Shown here: in pieces, positions 43,880-52,846 of the stretch
How the letters are laid out: the number at the start of each line of letters is the position of its first letter
Numbering within the stretch: position 1 is the first letter of the stretch
DNA from: Kaistella faecalis
Lineage (GTDB): Bacteria; Bacteroidota; Bacteroidia; Flavobacteriales; Weeksellaceae
NCBI RefSeq assembly: GCF_019195395.1
Contig: NZ_CP078067.1
Span: 1,379,783-1,443,782, forward strand
Direction of reading: 5' to 3'
DNA length: 64,000 nucleotides
Notes under the pieces: generated by a model
Databases searched by the model: none
Told to the model about the DNA's origin: nothing
Seen by the model: the letters and a program-made list of their open reading frames with translations, nothing else
Program-made: the position numbers and the translations under genes

Positions 43880-43915
43880 AGTTATTTTCAGAGGTTTACA
43901 TTCGGGGGTTGAAAA

Positions 43916-45712
43916 TTAATCATTCAGTTTCAGCACCGCCATAAATGCCGATTGCGGAACCTCAACTCTACCGATCTGTTTCATCTTTTTCTTTCCTTCT
44001 TTCTGCTTTTCAAGAAGTTTACGCTTTCGGGAAATATCACCTCCGTAACATTTCGCCGTAACGTCTTTTCTTAAGGCTTTAATGGTTTCTCTTGCAATAA
44101 CTTTCGCTCCTAAAGCTGCCTGAACAGCGATATCAAACTGCTGTCTCGGAATCAGTTCCCGAAGTTTTTCGCACATTCTTTTACCGATGTAATACGCGTT
44201 GGAATCGTGAATTAAGGACGAAAGTGCATCTACCATGTCTCCGTTGATCAGGATATCCATCTTCACCAGTTTGGATGCACGGAACCCAATCGGATGATAA
44301 TCAAACGATGCATACCCTTTTGAGATAGATTTCAAACGGTCATAAAAATCGAAAACAACCTCCGCCAAAGGCATGTTGAAAACCAGTTCTACTCTTTCTG
44401 AAGTCAGATAACTCTGGTTAACGATTTCGCCGCGTTTTTCGATACACAAGGTCATTACCGCACCTACAAAATCGGATTTGGTGATGATTGAAGCTTTGAT
44501 AAAGGGTTCTTCAACACGGTCCAGCATCATAGGATCTGTCATTTCCGACGGGTTATTGATGAGGATCATTTTGTCCGGATCTTTCTTGGTATAACCGTGA
44601 TAAGAAACGTTGGGAACCGTGGTAATCACGTCCATATTAAATTCGCGGTCTAGTCTTTCCTGTACAATTTCCATGTGTAGCATCCCAAGGAAACCACAAC
44701 GGAATCCAAAGCCCAATGCTGCAGAACTTTCCGGTTCGAAAACCAGCGAAGCATCATTGAGTCTCAATTTTTCCAGGGAAAATCTCAGTTCTTCGAAATC
44801 TTCGGCTTCGATAGGATAAATTCCGGCAAAAACCATGGGTTTTACCTCTTCGAAACCTTCAATCGCAGCGGGTGCACCGTTCTCGAAAGTGGTGATGGTA
44901 TCTCCTACTTTTACTTCTCTGGCGTCTTTAATTCCTGAAATAATATAACCTACATCGCCGGTCAGAATTTCTTTTTTGGGCGCCTGTTTCAGTTTTAAAG
45001 TTCCTACTTCATCAGCCTCGTACATTTTTCCCGTCGCCATGAATTTAATTCGCTGGCCTTTTTTAATGCTGCCGTTGACAACTTTGAAATACGCTTCAAT
45101 TCCTCGGAAAGGATTATAAACAGAATCGAAAACTAAAGCCTGTAAAGGTGCATCAGGATCGCCCACCGGAGCCGGAATTCTTTTTACAATCTGCTCCAGA
45201 AGATCGTGAACGCCTTCACCGGTTTTTCCGGAAACACGCAGAACGTCTTCGTACTCGCAGCCGATCAGGTTCATGATCTCATCGGTAACTTCTTCAGGAT
45301 TTGCGGATGGTAAATCGATTTTATTAAGGATCGGAATGATGGTTAAATCGTTTTCCAACGCTAAATATAAATTGCTTATTGTTTGAGCCTGAATACTTTG
45401 CGCAGCATCTACGATAAGAAGCGCACCTTCACAAGCAGCGATCGAACGGGAAACTTCGTAAGAAAAGTCTACGTGTCCGGGAGTGTCGATAAGGTTCAGG
45501 ATATATTTTTCGCCATTGAGTTCGTAATCCATCTGGATGGCGTGGGATTTAATGGTGATCCCTCGTTCTTTCTCCAGGTCCATATCATCCAGCGTTTGCG
45601 ACTGCAGTTCTCTTTGGGTTACCGTGTTAGTATATTCCAAAAGTCTGTCTGCCAGTGTTGATTTTCCGTGGTCGATATGTGCAATAATGCAGAAGTTTCG
45701 TATGTTTTTCAT
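43916..45712 (-). CDS. lepA: Elongation factor 4 (LepA)
   Basis: A 598-residue translational GTPase that back-translocates stalled ribosomes. G1 is AHIDHGKST (11-19), G3 DTPGHVDF (about 77-84) and G4 NKID (about 131-134); the LepA C-terminal block [21 protein letters not shown] is near 530-550. The start is the ATG at 45712 ([14 protein letters not shown]), which gives the standard length. A frame running 77 codons further upstream crosses the intergenic element and promoter and is rejected. TAAATTTG lies 20 bases before the start. Confidence 0.96.
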   Translation of the reverse strand: MKNIRNFCIIAHIDHGKSTLADRLLEYTNTVTQRELQSQTLDDMDLEKERGITIKSHAIQMDYELNGEKYILNLIDTPGHVDFSYEVSRSIAACEGALLIVDAAQSIQAQTISNLYLALENDLTIIPILNKIDLPSANPEEVTDEIMNLIGCEYEDVLRVSGKTGEGVHDLLEQIVKRIPAPVGDPDAPLQALVFDSVYNPFRGIEAYFKVVNGSIKKGQRIKFMATGKMYEADEVGTLKLKQAPKKEILTGDVGYIISGIKDAREVKVGDTITTFENGAPAAIEGFEEVKPMVFAGIYPIEAEDFEELRFSLEKLRLNDASLVFEPESSAALGFGFRCGFLGMLHMEIVQERLDREFNMDVITTVPNVSYHGYTKKDPDKMILINNPSEMTDPMMLDRVEEPFIKASIITKSDFVGAVMTLCIEKRGEIVNQSYLTSERVELVFNMPLAEVVFDFYDRLKSISKGYASFDYHPIGFRASKLVKMDILINGDMVDALSSLIHDSNAYYIGKRMCEKLRELIPRQQFDIAVQAALGAKVIARETIKALRKDVTAKCYGGDISRKRKLLEKQKEGKKKMKQIGRVEVPQSAFMAVLKLND

Positions 45713-45732
45713 TGAATATTCTAGATAGTTGG

Positions 45733-45740
45733 CAAATTTA
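45733..45740 (-). promoter_or_regulatory. -7 promoter element for lepA
   Basis: TAAATTTG on the minus strand ends 20 bases before the lepA ATG. It lies at the edge of the compound element described at 45749-45900. Confidence 0.55.
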
Positions 45741-45748
45741 GTGTTTTT

Positions 45749-45900
45749 TACCGGAATTTTTCTTACGATTTCGACCGGTATTTCGCGATAGGGATAGCAG
45801 CGGAAACCCCGCAACAGCATTGGGATTGCATTGGCGTGAGGAGTTGCAGCGTATAGCCCGACCCGGGAAGTGGGTTTTGCGGTGGCGAGGGGATCGCCCA
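45749..45900. repeat. Compound intergenic element, likely a flavobacterial repeat or structured RNA
   Basis: This G+C-richer stretch between lepA and the sensor gene contains an inverted pair TACCGG (45749-45754)/CCGGTA (45775-45780). It also has two related segments, GGGATAGCAGCGGAAACCCCG (positions 45791-45811; key core CAGCGGAAACCCC) and TTGCAGCGTATAGCCCG (45844-45860), and a terminal hairpin GGCGA-TCGCC (45884-45898). No coding potential is convincing. Similar CAGCGGA...CCCG intergenic repeats occur in flavobacterial genomes as I recall them, so this may be one copy of a dispersed family, possibly related to a structured RNA. A genome search is needed. Confidence 0.55.
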
Positions 45901-45939
45901 AAAAAGAACGACCTCTGCAAAATAATTTGTAGAGGTCGC
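45901..45939 (-). terminator. Terminator of the sigma/anti-sigma/sensor operon
   Basis: CGACCTCTGCAAA (45910-45922) pairs with TTTGTAGAGGTCG (45927-45939) with one G-T position. On the minus strand it is followed by TTCTTTTTT. It lies 24 bases after the stop of the sensor gene. Confidence 0.85.
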
Positions 45940-45962
45940 TCAAACATTAAAAAAATAAACTA

Positions 45963-46475
45963 TTATGGTCGCCTGCTCTGCGGGCTGTTGGAGCGCCCGT
46001 CTTGTTTTTTGTCTAATATTTTGCTTCGCATTTTACCTTCCGTCTGGTACATTTGCAAAACCTGTTGTGGTTTTAGAACCTTAAGGAATTTTTGCGCATA
46101 TATTTTTCTGTTATCTAAAAGTTGCTGGCCAACATCGAAACTTTCATTAAGCTGTTTTGTAGCTTCTTCATCGCTCATGTTGTCGTAATCTTCACTTGGC
46201 TTAAATCTGCTTTTAATGTTGTTCTGCTTATCCTGATATTCAGCATAAAGGGTTTTGAACTCGGTCTGGTCATTTTGCGGAACATCTAATTCTGAAACCA
46301 TCATATTTTCGCGGAACTGTTTCAAAAGTGACATTTTTTCCTGCGGGCTCATTTTCTGGATGATTTCTTTTCGCTGTTCTGGTTTCATCTTTTTCCAGTC
46401 GTATTTCTGTTCCTGCGCATAACTTAGCTGCGAGCCGGTAATTACAGTGATGAGTATAAATAAAATCTTTTTCAT
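45963..46475 (-). CDS. Spy-like periplasmic protein, probable sensor of the ECF sigma system
   Basis: A 170-residue secreted protein: signal peptide MKKILFILITVITGSQLSYA, then a hydrophilic helical domain with MKPEQRKEIIQKMSPQEKM, SDEEATKQLNESFDVGQQL and FLKVLKPQQVLQMYQTEGKM. This resembles the Spy/CpxP-like proteins often annotated in flavobacteria as sensor of ECF-type sigma factor. It should act in the periplasm as a signal sensor or chaperone for the anti-sigma factor. It ends the operon begun by the sigma gene at 47044 and the anti-sigma gene at 46489. Confidence 0.75.
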   Translation of the reverse strand: MKKILFILITVITGSQLSYAQEQKYDWKKMKPEQRKEIIQKMSPQEKMSLLKQFRENMMVSELDVPQNDQTEFKTLYAEYQDKQNNIKSRFKPSEDYDNMSDEEATKQLNESFDVGQQLLDNRKIYAQKFLKVLKPQQVLQMYQTEGKMRSKILDKKQDGRSNSPQSRRP

Positions 46476-46488
46476 GTTGGTTTCCTTT

Positions 46489-47031
46489 TTAATAATACAA
46501 ATCGAGATAAATATCCTGTTCTGTATTTTTTCCTAAATCTGCCAATTCTGCTGAAGTAAAATTAGCAAGAATCTGGTCGACCTGAACCTCAGGGTTTGGA
46601 GCGTTTACTTTATTCTGAACTGCTGCGCTTGTTCCTGTTTTTGCTGAAACTGCCAATGGCTCCCTGTCTTCTCTTTGATTAACTGCTGCTACAGAAGTTA
46701 AATCGTTTTCCAAAGTTTGATAAGCAATTCTAGCTTCTGTATGTGATTCGCTTTCTGATAAAGCGTTTGCTTCGGTGTTGTTAACCGCTGTTAAAGACTG
46801 CTCTTTACTGATTGTATTAATACTTTCACCATCCTGTGTTACAAAAAAGGTAACTCCAAAAATCAGTGCGACAGCGGCCGCTGCTGCATAAGCCCAGTTC
46901 ATTTTAATCACCTTCGCCTGCTTCTTCGGAAGAGTTTCCTGCAAAACTCTGGCCTGAATGTCATCAAAAAAATGATCCGGGGCGGTGTAAATATTTTTAC
47001 GTTCTAATTTCTCAATATCCAAATTTTTCAT
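46489..47031 (-). CDS. Single-pass membrane protein, probable anti-sigma factor
   Basis: A 180-residue protein with a cytoplasmic N-terminus of about 45 residues (MKNLDIEKLERKNIYTAPDH) and one transmembrane segment at about 46-66. The remainder is a hydrophilic periplasmic domain of about 110 residues. It starts 13 bases after the sigma factor stop. A short cytoplasmic part plus one membrane helix next to an ECF sigma gene is the standard anti-sigma layout, though sequence similarity to known families is not evident. It would hold the sigma factor at the membrane. Confidence 0.7.
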   Translation of the reverse strand: MKNLDIEKLERKNIYTAPDHFFDDIQARVLQETLPKKQAKVIKMNWAYAAAAAVALIFGVTFFVTQDGESINTISKEQSLTAVNNTEANALSESESHTEARIAYQTLENDLTSVAAVNQREDREPLAVSAKTGTSAAVQNKVNAPNPEVQVDQILANFTSAELADLGKNTEQDIYLDLYY

Positions 47032-47043
47032 TGTTGAAAAAAT

Positions 47044-47595
47044 TTATTCTGTGTAATTTAATTTGATATAATCTTCTACTTTCTGTTTCGCGTAATGGTA
47101 ATTGGTTTTTAAAGTACCTACCGACATGTCCAGTATTTTCGAGATTTCCTCGTAAGGTAAATCCTCATAATACCGCATGTTGAATACCAGTTTTTGCTTC
47201 TCAGGCAGCGAATGAATGGCTTTCTGCAGTAAGATCTGAATTTCTTCGGCTTCAGCAGATACATTGTCGGCAACCAGATTCTGCAGATAATATTCGGAGT
47301 CTTCATCCGATTTCTGCATTCTTTTCAGTTTGTTAAGCTGCTGCAGCGATTCATTAGTTGCGATCCTGTAAAGCCAGGTATAAAGCTGGCTGTCCTGCTT
47401 AAACTGATGAAAATTCTGATACGCTTTTATAAATGTTTCCTGCAGTACATCCTGAGACAGATCGTGATCTACGATAATTCTTCTGATATGCCAATATAAC
47501 CTGCTCTGATAAGCATCCATCATCAGGCGAACTCCTTTTTCACGGGATTTCTCGCCAGACATCAGCCGGATAATTTCTTCTTCCTTAATCTTCAT
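47044..47595 (-). CDS. RNA polymerase ECF-type sigma factor
   Basis: A 183-residue sigma-70 family protein with region 2 (RLYWHIRRIIVDHDLSQDVL through YTWLYRIATNESLQQLNK) and region 4 (LPEKQKLVFNMRYYEDLPYE through GTLKTNYHYAKQKVEDYIK). Region 4 has the helix-turn-helix for the -35 box. There is no C-terminal extension. It is the first gene of the sigma/anti-sigma/sensor operon and probably autoregulated; target genes cannot be inferred from this window. Confidence 0.92.
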   Translation of the reverse strand: MKIKEEEIIRLMSGEKSREKGVRLMMDAYQSRLYWHIRRIIVDHDLSQDVLQETFIKAYQNFHQFKQDSQLYTWLYRIATNESLQQLNKLKRMQKSDEDSEYYLQNLVADNVSAEAEEIQILLQKAIHSLPEKQKLVFNMRYYEDLPYEEISKILDMSVGTLKTNYHYAKQKVEDYIKLNYTE

Positions 47596-47676
47596 TGAGA
47601 TGCTTTCAGGGTTTTGATGGTAAATTTAATTAAAAGTTAAATAAGTATTTCAATTTTCAGTCCAAAGCAAAATAAT

Positions 47677-47684
47677 TATATTTG
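47677..47684 (+). promoter_or_regulatory. -7 promoter element for the DUF2520-kdsC-maf operon
   Basis: TATATTTG matches TAnnTTTG, 15 bases before the ATG at 47700. It lies in the 104-base gap divergent from the sigma factor gene. Confidence 0.5.
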
Positions 47685-47699
47685 TTCATATTTATTTTC

Positions 47700-48452
47700 A
47701 TGAAGATTGTAATTCTGGGTTCGGGGAATGTAGCTTTTCATCTGGCAAAGGCTTTCAAGGAAAAAAACATCGCTGTATCACAAATTTTCGGCCGGAATGA
47801 AATTGCGCTGAAAGAGATTTCAGAAAAATTCAGTATTCCGTATTCTACCGAAGAAGTTCCCGATGCTGATTTATACCTGATCTCTGTAAGTGATGACTCG
47901 GTAACCAATATCTCGAAGAAAATTTCAAAAGAAAACTGTCTCGTAGCACATACCTCCGGTTCGCTGCCAAAGGAAATCCTGCAGGGAAATTACCGAAAAG
48001 CCAGCTTTTATCCTTTGCAGACCTTCTCCAAATCAAAAAACCTCAATTATGCCGAAATTCCTTTTTTTGTTGAAGCGGAAAACGAAGACGATCTGGAAAT
48101 CCTGAAAAATGTGGCGTTGAAAATTTCGGAAAACGTAATGATTTCTGATTATGAAAAAAGAAAATACATTCACCTGACTGCAGTTTTTGCCTGCAATTTT
48201 GTGAATCATCTTTTTTCAAGAGCCAAGGAAATTTCTGATGCTCAAGACATTCCCTTCAATTATTTTTTGCCATTAATTGATGAAACCGTCCAGAAAATTC
48301 ATGAAATTGATCCCAAATCTGCCCAAACCGGACCGGCGGTGAGAAATGACGGAAGGGTTTTAGAACTTCATGAAGCATTAATCACGGACGCGGAACACAT
48401 GAAAATTTATAAAACGATGAACGAATCTATAAAGAAAATGTATGAGTTATAA
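47700..48452 (+). CDS. Rossmann-fold protein with DUF2520 domain
   Basis: A 250-residue protein with an N-terminal NAD(P)-type Rossmann motif VILGSGNVAFHLAKAF and a C-terminal DUF2520 region (HLTAVFACNFVNHLFSRA and DPKSAQTGPAVRNDGRVLE). The pattern resembles pyrroline-5-carboxylate reductase or F420-dependent NADP reductase folds. The reaction is not known. The start is the ATG at 47700 rather than 47682, whose extra residues MFIFIF are hydrophobic junk overlapping the promoter. It overlaps kdsC by 11 bases. Confidence 0.85.
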   Translation: MKIVILGSGNVAFHLAKAFKEKNIAVSQIFGRNEIALKEISEKFSIPYSTEEVPDADLYLISVSDDSVTNISKKISKENCLVAHTSGSLPKEILQGNYRKASFYPLQTFSKSKNLNYAEIPFFVEAENEDDLEILKNVALKISENVMISDYEKRKYIHLTAVFACNFVNHLFSRAKEISDAQDIPFNYFLPLIDETVQKIHEIDPKSAQTGPAVRNDGRVLELHEALITDAEHMKIYKTMNESIKKMYEL

Positions 48453-48960
48453 ATCGAAACTTAAAAATATAAAAGCGTTCGTATTTGATGTTGACGGGGT
48501 TTTTACCGACGGAAGTGTTTATCTGATGCCCGACAAGAGCATGTGCCGGGTAATGAATGTTCTAGACGGTTACGCTGTGGTAAAAGCTGTAAAAAATAAC
48601 TATAAGATTTGTGTGATTACCGGCGGGGACGATCCGGCGGTTCGGAACCGCATCCATTATCTTGGGATTAAAGAATATTACGCAAAGGTTTCAGACAAAT
48701 TGGAGAAATTTGAAGAATTCCGATTAAAGTATAACCTGCAAAACGACGAAATTCTGACGATGGGCGATGATTTACCCGACATGAAAATCATGACGGCATC
48801 GGGAATCTCAACATGTCCAAAAAATGCAGTTCCGGAAGTGAAAGAGATTTCGGAATACATATCAAATATCGAAGGAGGAAAAGGTGCTGTCCGCGATGTA
48901 ATTGAACAGGTTATGAAAGTGCAGGGAAACTGGATTGAAGATAACACCAAAAGCGTTTAA
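48442..48960 (+). CDS. kdsC: KdsC family HAD phosphatase
   Basis: A 172-residue HAD phosphatase. The nucleophile motif is FVFDVDGVFTDG with D16 and D18, and the metal motif is MGDDLPDMKIM (about 109-119), with ITGGDDPAVR between them. KdsC removes phosphate from KDO-8-phosphate during lipopolysaccharide core synthesis; close relatives act on other sugar or nucleotide substrates. No KdsB or KdsA lies nearby. It overlaps the previous gene by 11 bases and precedes maf by 23 bases. Confidence 0.88.
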   Translation: MSYKSKLKNIKAFVFDVDGVFTDGSVYLMPDKSMCRVMNVLDGYAVVKAVKNNYKICVITGGDDPAVRNRIHYLGIKEYYAKVSDKLEKFEEFRLKYNLQNDEILTMGDDLPDMKIMTASGISTCPKNAVPEVKEISEYISNIEGGKGAVRDVIEQVMKVQGNWIEDNTKSV

Positions 48961-48983
48961 TTCCCATCATCTAAAAAATTACA

Positions 48984-49541
48984 ATGAAATTATTATTAGC
49001 ATCCAATTCGCCCAGAAGAAAAGAACTTTTAAGCAGTCTAGGTTTCGATTTTGAAGTGGTTTCTGTGGATTGCGATGAAATATATCCACAGGATTTAGAA
49101 GTTGAAAAAATCGCAGAATATCTTTCTGATCTTAAATCAAACGCTTTCCGCGGTTTAAAAGAAGACGAAGTTTTAATAACTGCAGACACGATTGTAGCAA
49201 TAGAAAACGAAGTGTTGGGAAAACCCCAGGATGCTCTTCATGCCAAGAAAATGCTTAGAAAACTTTCAGGACGAACCCATGAAGTCTTTACAGGAATTAC
49301 AATTAGAAATTCAGAAAAAAGCATTTCTAAAACCGATGTTACTCATGTTGAAATTGATCAATTGACCGATGATGAAATCGATTTTTACATTGACCAATAT
49401 AAACCTTTCGACAAAGCAGGCAGTTACGGCGTTCAGGAATGGTTCGGCATGGCAAAAATCAACCGTATAGCCGGCAGCTATTACACGGTAATGGGTTTGC
49501 CCACTCATTTGCTTTACAGGATCCTAAAAGATTTCCGGTAA
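48984..49541 (+). CDS. maf: Maf family nucleoside triphosphate pyrophosphatase
   Basis: A 185-residue Maf protein. The N-terminal LASNSPRRKELLSSLGFDF motif, TADTIV (about 69-74) and KPFDKAGSYGVQEW (about 137-150) are diagnostic; the last includes the catalytic-site segment. Maf enzymes hydrolyse dTTP/UTP or modified nucleotides to monophosphates, cleaning the pool and affecting septum formation in Bacillus. It is the third gene after DUF2520 and kdsC. A gap of 91 bases then separates it from the secretion lipoprotein. Confidence 0.92.
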   Translation: MKLLLASNSPRRKELLSSLGFDFEVVSVDCDEIYPQDLEVEKIAEYLSDLKSNAFRGLKEDEVLITADTIVAIENEVLGKPQDALHAKKMLRKLSGRTHEVFTGITIRNSEKSISKTDVTHVEIDQLTDDEIDFYIDQYKPFDKAGSYGVQEWFGMAKINRIAGSYYTVMGLPTHLLYRILKDFR

Positions 49542-49632
49542 GCTGCTAACAATTATAAAAATTCATTATTTTTACAGAAATAAAGAGGCATTTTTCATAA
49601 TAAAATGCTAATTTGAAAGTTATTATGAAATA

Positions 49633-52122
49633 ATGAAAAAAACTATACTTTTCCTTTCAGCAATCGTGGTTTTTAATTCGTGCTCTTCACGGAAAAAAAC
49701 CGATGATTCCACCTTTATGAAAGGATTTTTCTCTTACTACAATACGCTTTTCAATAGTAAAGATGCGCTGGAGACTGAACTGAAAAACCGCGACCAGGCT
49801 CATGTAGATAATTTTTATGCGCCTTACATCCAGCTTCTCACTTACGAAGAACAGCCTTTGGGAACCGATTTACAGCCGGGTGGTATGTTTGGTGAAGATC
49901 CGGTGCCGCCGGGAAGTATGAATTCCGAAGGTCCGGGCGTTCCGGGTGGCCGGAGTAATTTCCAGAATTCTTCTAATCCGGGAATTAAAAACGGAGCTTC
50001 GGTTTTAGAAATATCTGAAGCTAAAGCACTTAAGGCAATTTCCAAATATTCTGTAATGAAGGGTGGGGAAGAGAAGAACAAGAAAATCTTTGATGCAAAT
50101 ATACTTTTGGCCCAATCCAGAATTTACCGCAATAAACCATTGGAAGCTCTGGACGGATTAAATTATGTGTTCGCAAATATGCGGAATGACAAAAGAATTC
50201 CGCTTGCACGCATTTATCAGGGGCTGGCTTATTCCAAAATGGGCGACTTCTACAAAGCCGAAGAGGTTTTTGCCGATTTATCAAAAGATTCAAAACTTAA
50301 AAAAGATTATAAAAAACTGCTGAGCGTTTATTACTCAGAAATGCTGCTTCAAGCCGGAAAAAAAGAAGCCGCAGTAGACGAGTTGGAAAATGCATACGCA
50401 GTGAATAAAAACCGCAAAATGCGCAGCAGAATTGCTTTTCTAAGAGGGCAGATTTTAGCAAATCTCGAAAGGAATGAAGAAGCTCGGGAAAGTTTTGTTA
50501 CTGCATATAAAAATGCCAATAGTTTTGAATTTGAAGTTAAATCTCAAATTGAAATCGCCAAAACCTTTAATGGAAAAGATGATGATTATGAAGGGGCAAA
50601 GGAGTATTTGGAGAAAATAAGCAAAAAAGGTACTTATGGTTCCAGAAAAAACGAATTCTACTATGCATTGGGTCTCATGGCAAATAAAGCCGGTAAGAAA
50701 GATGAAGCCAAAGCGTTTTTTGCGAAGTCACTGACGGAAAAAATGTCTGATCCGCAGATTCGCGGACTTAATTATTACGAGATCGGAAAAGGTTTTTTCG
50801 AAGAGAGCGACTATCTGTCTGCAGGAGCTTATTACGATTCCGCGCTTACAGTAATGACTTATGAACCTTCGAAAATACTCCTGACAGAAAAATCAAGCAA
50901 CATTAAACAGGTTTCCGCAAATTACTATCTGATCAGAAAAAACGACAGTATCCTTGCGCTCACCAGAATGCCCGAAGCTGAAAAAATCGCCTATTTCAAC
51001 AAATACATTGACGGGATAAAAGCCAAAGAAGCCAAGGAAGAACTGGAAAGGAAAAAAGCAGAACGCTCCAAAGGATTTGATACCGGAGATTACGATGCTA
51101 ATTCTGTGTTTTCAGGAAATACCGGCGGTTTCCAGGATTTTGGCGGTAGCAAAGGTGGCTTCTACTTCGCGAACCAAAGCACAGTAGCGAAAGGAGAATC
51201 GTCTTTTAAACAATTGTGGGGAAACCGCGCCCTCAGCGATAACTGGCGGACTTCCGCAAGGGGGAGCTCCATTGAGGATTTAAAAAATGAAGCGATGGGA
51301 ATTGCGTCTGCTCCCGACCCTAGAAGACTTGAACCTGCTTTCTATATTGAAAAAATACCAACGGCTTCAGAAGATATCTTAGCGCTGAAAAAAGCCCGAG
51401 ATACCGCGAGTTTAGGTTTGGGAAGGATGTACGAATCGTATTTCTCTGATACCCCTCTGGCTACGAAAACGCTTTATGATTTGGTGGATGCCAATCCGGA
51501 AGAAGAAACAAAACTTCTGGCACTTTACAATATTTTCGCCTTTAATTACGAGAAAAATCCATCCGCTGCGGAACGCGCTAAACAGATGATTCTAACGGAT
51601 TTTCCTTATACGTCCTACGCAGAATTTGTAAAGAATCCTAAAAACAATTCTTTTTCTAAATCTTCAGAGGAAGTCGAGAAAGCTTATGCACAGGCTTTTG
51701 ACCTTTATTCAACTGAGAAATATGAAGAAAGCAAAACACTCATACAGTCCTCTTTAGAAAAATATCCCAAAGATGCACTGGTACCGAAATTTGCGCTCCT
51801 TAATGCATTCAATACCGGTAAGACCGCCGGTAAAGAGATTATGATCCTCCAGCTGGAACAGATTGCCTTAAATTATGCAAGAACACCGGAAGGTGAAAAA
51901 GCTGAAGAAATGCTGAAGTATCTCAAAAGCGAACTTGAAATAGAAATTACAGATGAATCCGGAAACAAAATGGAGAAACCAGTTTCTACCCCAGTGCCAC
52001 CAACAGATATGGATGCGCCACCTGTTCCCGGAAAAATGAACGAGCCGGCTCCATTGAGGCCACGCCGCACACAGGATACACAGCAGGTTGAAAGTCCTGC
52101 GCAAATGGAAATAAAAATTTAA
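49633..52122 (+). CDS. porW/sprE: PorW/SprE-like type IX secretion lipoprotein
   Basis: An 829-residue protein with a lipoprotein signal (VVFNSCSS, Cys near 17). The N-terminal FMKGFFSYYNTLFNSKDALE is typical of SprE/PorW, and TPR-like repeats occupy about 140-430. A Gly/Pro/Met-rich linker lies at about 78-117 (GTDLQPGGMFGEDPVPPG in part), and a Pro/Thr-rich end follows. PorW/SprE is needed for type IX secretion and gliding in Bacteroidetes and connects outer membrane and periplasmic parts of the machine. Homology is by pattern, not search. It follows maf but is separated by 91 bases. Confidence 0.75.
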   Translation: MKKTILFLSAIVVFNSCSSRKKTDDSTFMKGFFSYYNTLFNSKDALETELKNRDQAHVDNFYAPYIQLLTYEEQPLGTDLQPGGMFGEDPVPPGSMNSEGPGVPGGRSNFQNSSNPGIKNGASVLEISEAKALKAISKYSVMKGGEEKNKKIFDANILLAQSRIYRNKPLEALDGLNYVFANMRNDKRIPLARIYQGLAYSKMGDFYKAEEVFADLSKDSKLKKDYKKLLSVYYSEMLLQAGKKEAAVDELENAYAVNKNRKMRSRIAFLRGQILANLERNEEARESFVTAYKNANSFEFEVKSQIEIAKTFNGKDDDYEGAKEYLEKISKKGTYGSRKNEFYYALGLMANKAGKKDEAKAFFAKSLTEKMSDPQIRGLNYYEIGKGFFEESDYLSAGAYYDSALTVMTYEPSKILLTEKSSNIKQVSANYYLIRKNDSILALTRMPEAEKIAYFNKYIDGIKAKEAKEELERKKAERSKGFDTGDYDANSVFSGNTGGFQDFGGSKGGFYFANQSTVAKGESSFKQLWGNRALSDNWRTSARGSSIEDLKNEAMGIASAPDPRRLEPAFYIEKIPTASEDILALKKARDTASLGLGRMYESYFSDTPLATKTLYDLVDANPEEETKLLALYNIFAFNYEKNPSAAERAKQMILTDFPYTSYAEFVKNPKNNSFSKSSEEVEKAYAQAFDLYSTEKYEESKTLIQSSLEKYPKDALVPKFALLNAFNTGKTAGKEIMILQLEQIALNYARTPEGEKAEEMLKYLKSELEIEITDESGNKMEKPVSTPVPPTDMDAPPVPGKMNEPAPLRPRRTQDTQQVESPAQMEIKI

Positions 52123-52147
52123 AGCGAAGATTAATCTTCGCTTTTTT
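52121..52147. terminator. Bidirectional terminator between porW/sprE and tsaB
   Basis: AAAGCGAAGATT (52121-52132) and AATCTTCGCTTT (52133-52144) form a perfect palindrome overlapping the sprE stop codon, with a T run to 52147. It would also stop tsaB transcription from the other side. Confidence 0.8.
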
Positions 52148-52164
52148 CTTAGTTACTGTCGAGT

Positions 52165-52842
52165 TTATTCTGCTTTCTTTTTCTTTACGCCCTGAAATTC
52201 TTTCAGGTAAAAAGGTTCGAAATAGGCGACATCTTCAAATTGACTGTTATTGAACTTATCGGTCGCTTTTTTAACTAAATATTTAGCAGAAGGGTAAATT
52301 TTTTCGTTAAATTCTGCTTCGGGAAGCTGAAGAATTTCTTTTGCTTTTGAAGCGCCGTCACCTACAAAAATCACTTTTTTATCCTTGAATTCCTGAAAAG
52401 AAGTCTCATCTAAAATTTTTGCTTCGGTTTCGGTCAGCATCTTGCCCGAATCTCCATCAAAGACCGCGGTATAAACCTCCATTCGTCTTGCGTCGAGCAA
52501 TGGAATGATATAGTCGAAATTCTGATCTAAAAAGGGCTCAATCATTGTCTCCATAGAATTTACTGCAATAAGCGGAATTTTCAAACCATAGCAGAATCCT
52601 TTTGCAGATGAAGCACCGATTCTGAGACCTGTATACGAACCAGGACCCATTCCTAAAGAAACTGCGTCCAGATCTTTCAAAGTAATTTCGGCGCCTTCCA
52701 AAGCCCATTCAACAAAAGCGTGAAGACTCTCGGACTGTTTATAATTTTCTGAAACTTCTTCGCAAACACAAAGCAATTTTTCGCCATCAGAAATCGCGAC
52801 AGAACAGTTTTTGGAGGAAGTTTCGATATGGAGGATTTTCAT
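52165..52842 (-). CDS. tsaB: tRNA threonylcarbamoyladenosine biosynthesis protein TsaB
   Basis: A 225-residue ASKHA-fold protein working with TsaD to make t6A37 in tRNA. N-terminal HIETSSKNCSVAISDGEKL and SLGMGPGSYTGLRIGASSAK (about 63-82) are TsaB hallmarks. It has its own promoter: TAAATTTG at 52847-52854 ends four bases before the ATG, so its mRNA would have little or no leader. It converges on the PorW/SprE gene. Confidence 0.93.
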   Translation of the reverse strand: MKILHIETSSKNCSVAISDGEKLLCVCEEVSENYKQSESLHAFVEWALEGAEITLKDLDAVSLGMGPGSYTGLRIGASSAKGFCYGLKIPLIAVNSMETMIEPFLDQNFDYIIPLLDARRMEVYTAVFDGDSGKMLTETEAKILDETSFQEFKDKKVIFVGDGASKAKEILQLPEAEFNEKIYPSAKYLVKKATDKFNNSQFEDVAYFEPFYLKEFQGVKKKKAE

Positions 52843-52846
52843 TCGG

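Noticed and set aside
45713-45943. A 77-codon N-terminal extension of lepA (frame from 45943)
   Set aside because: It runs through the repeat-like element and the promoter, has no homologous content, and the ATG at 45712 gives the standard 598-residue LepA.
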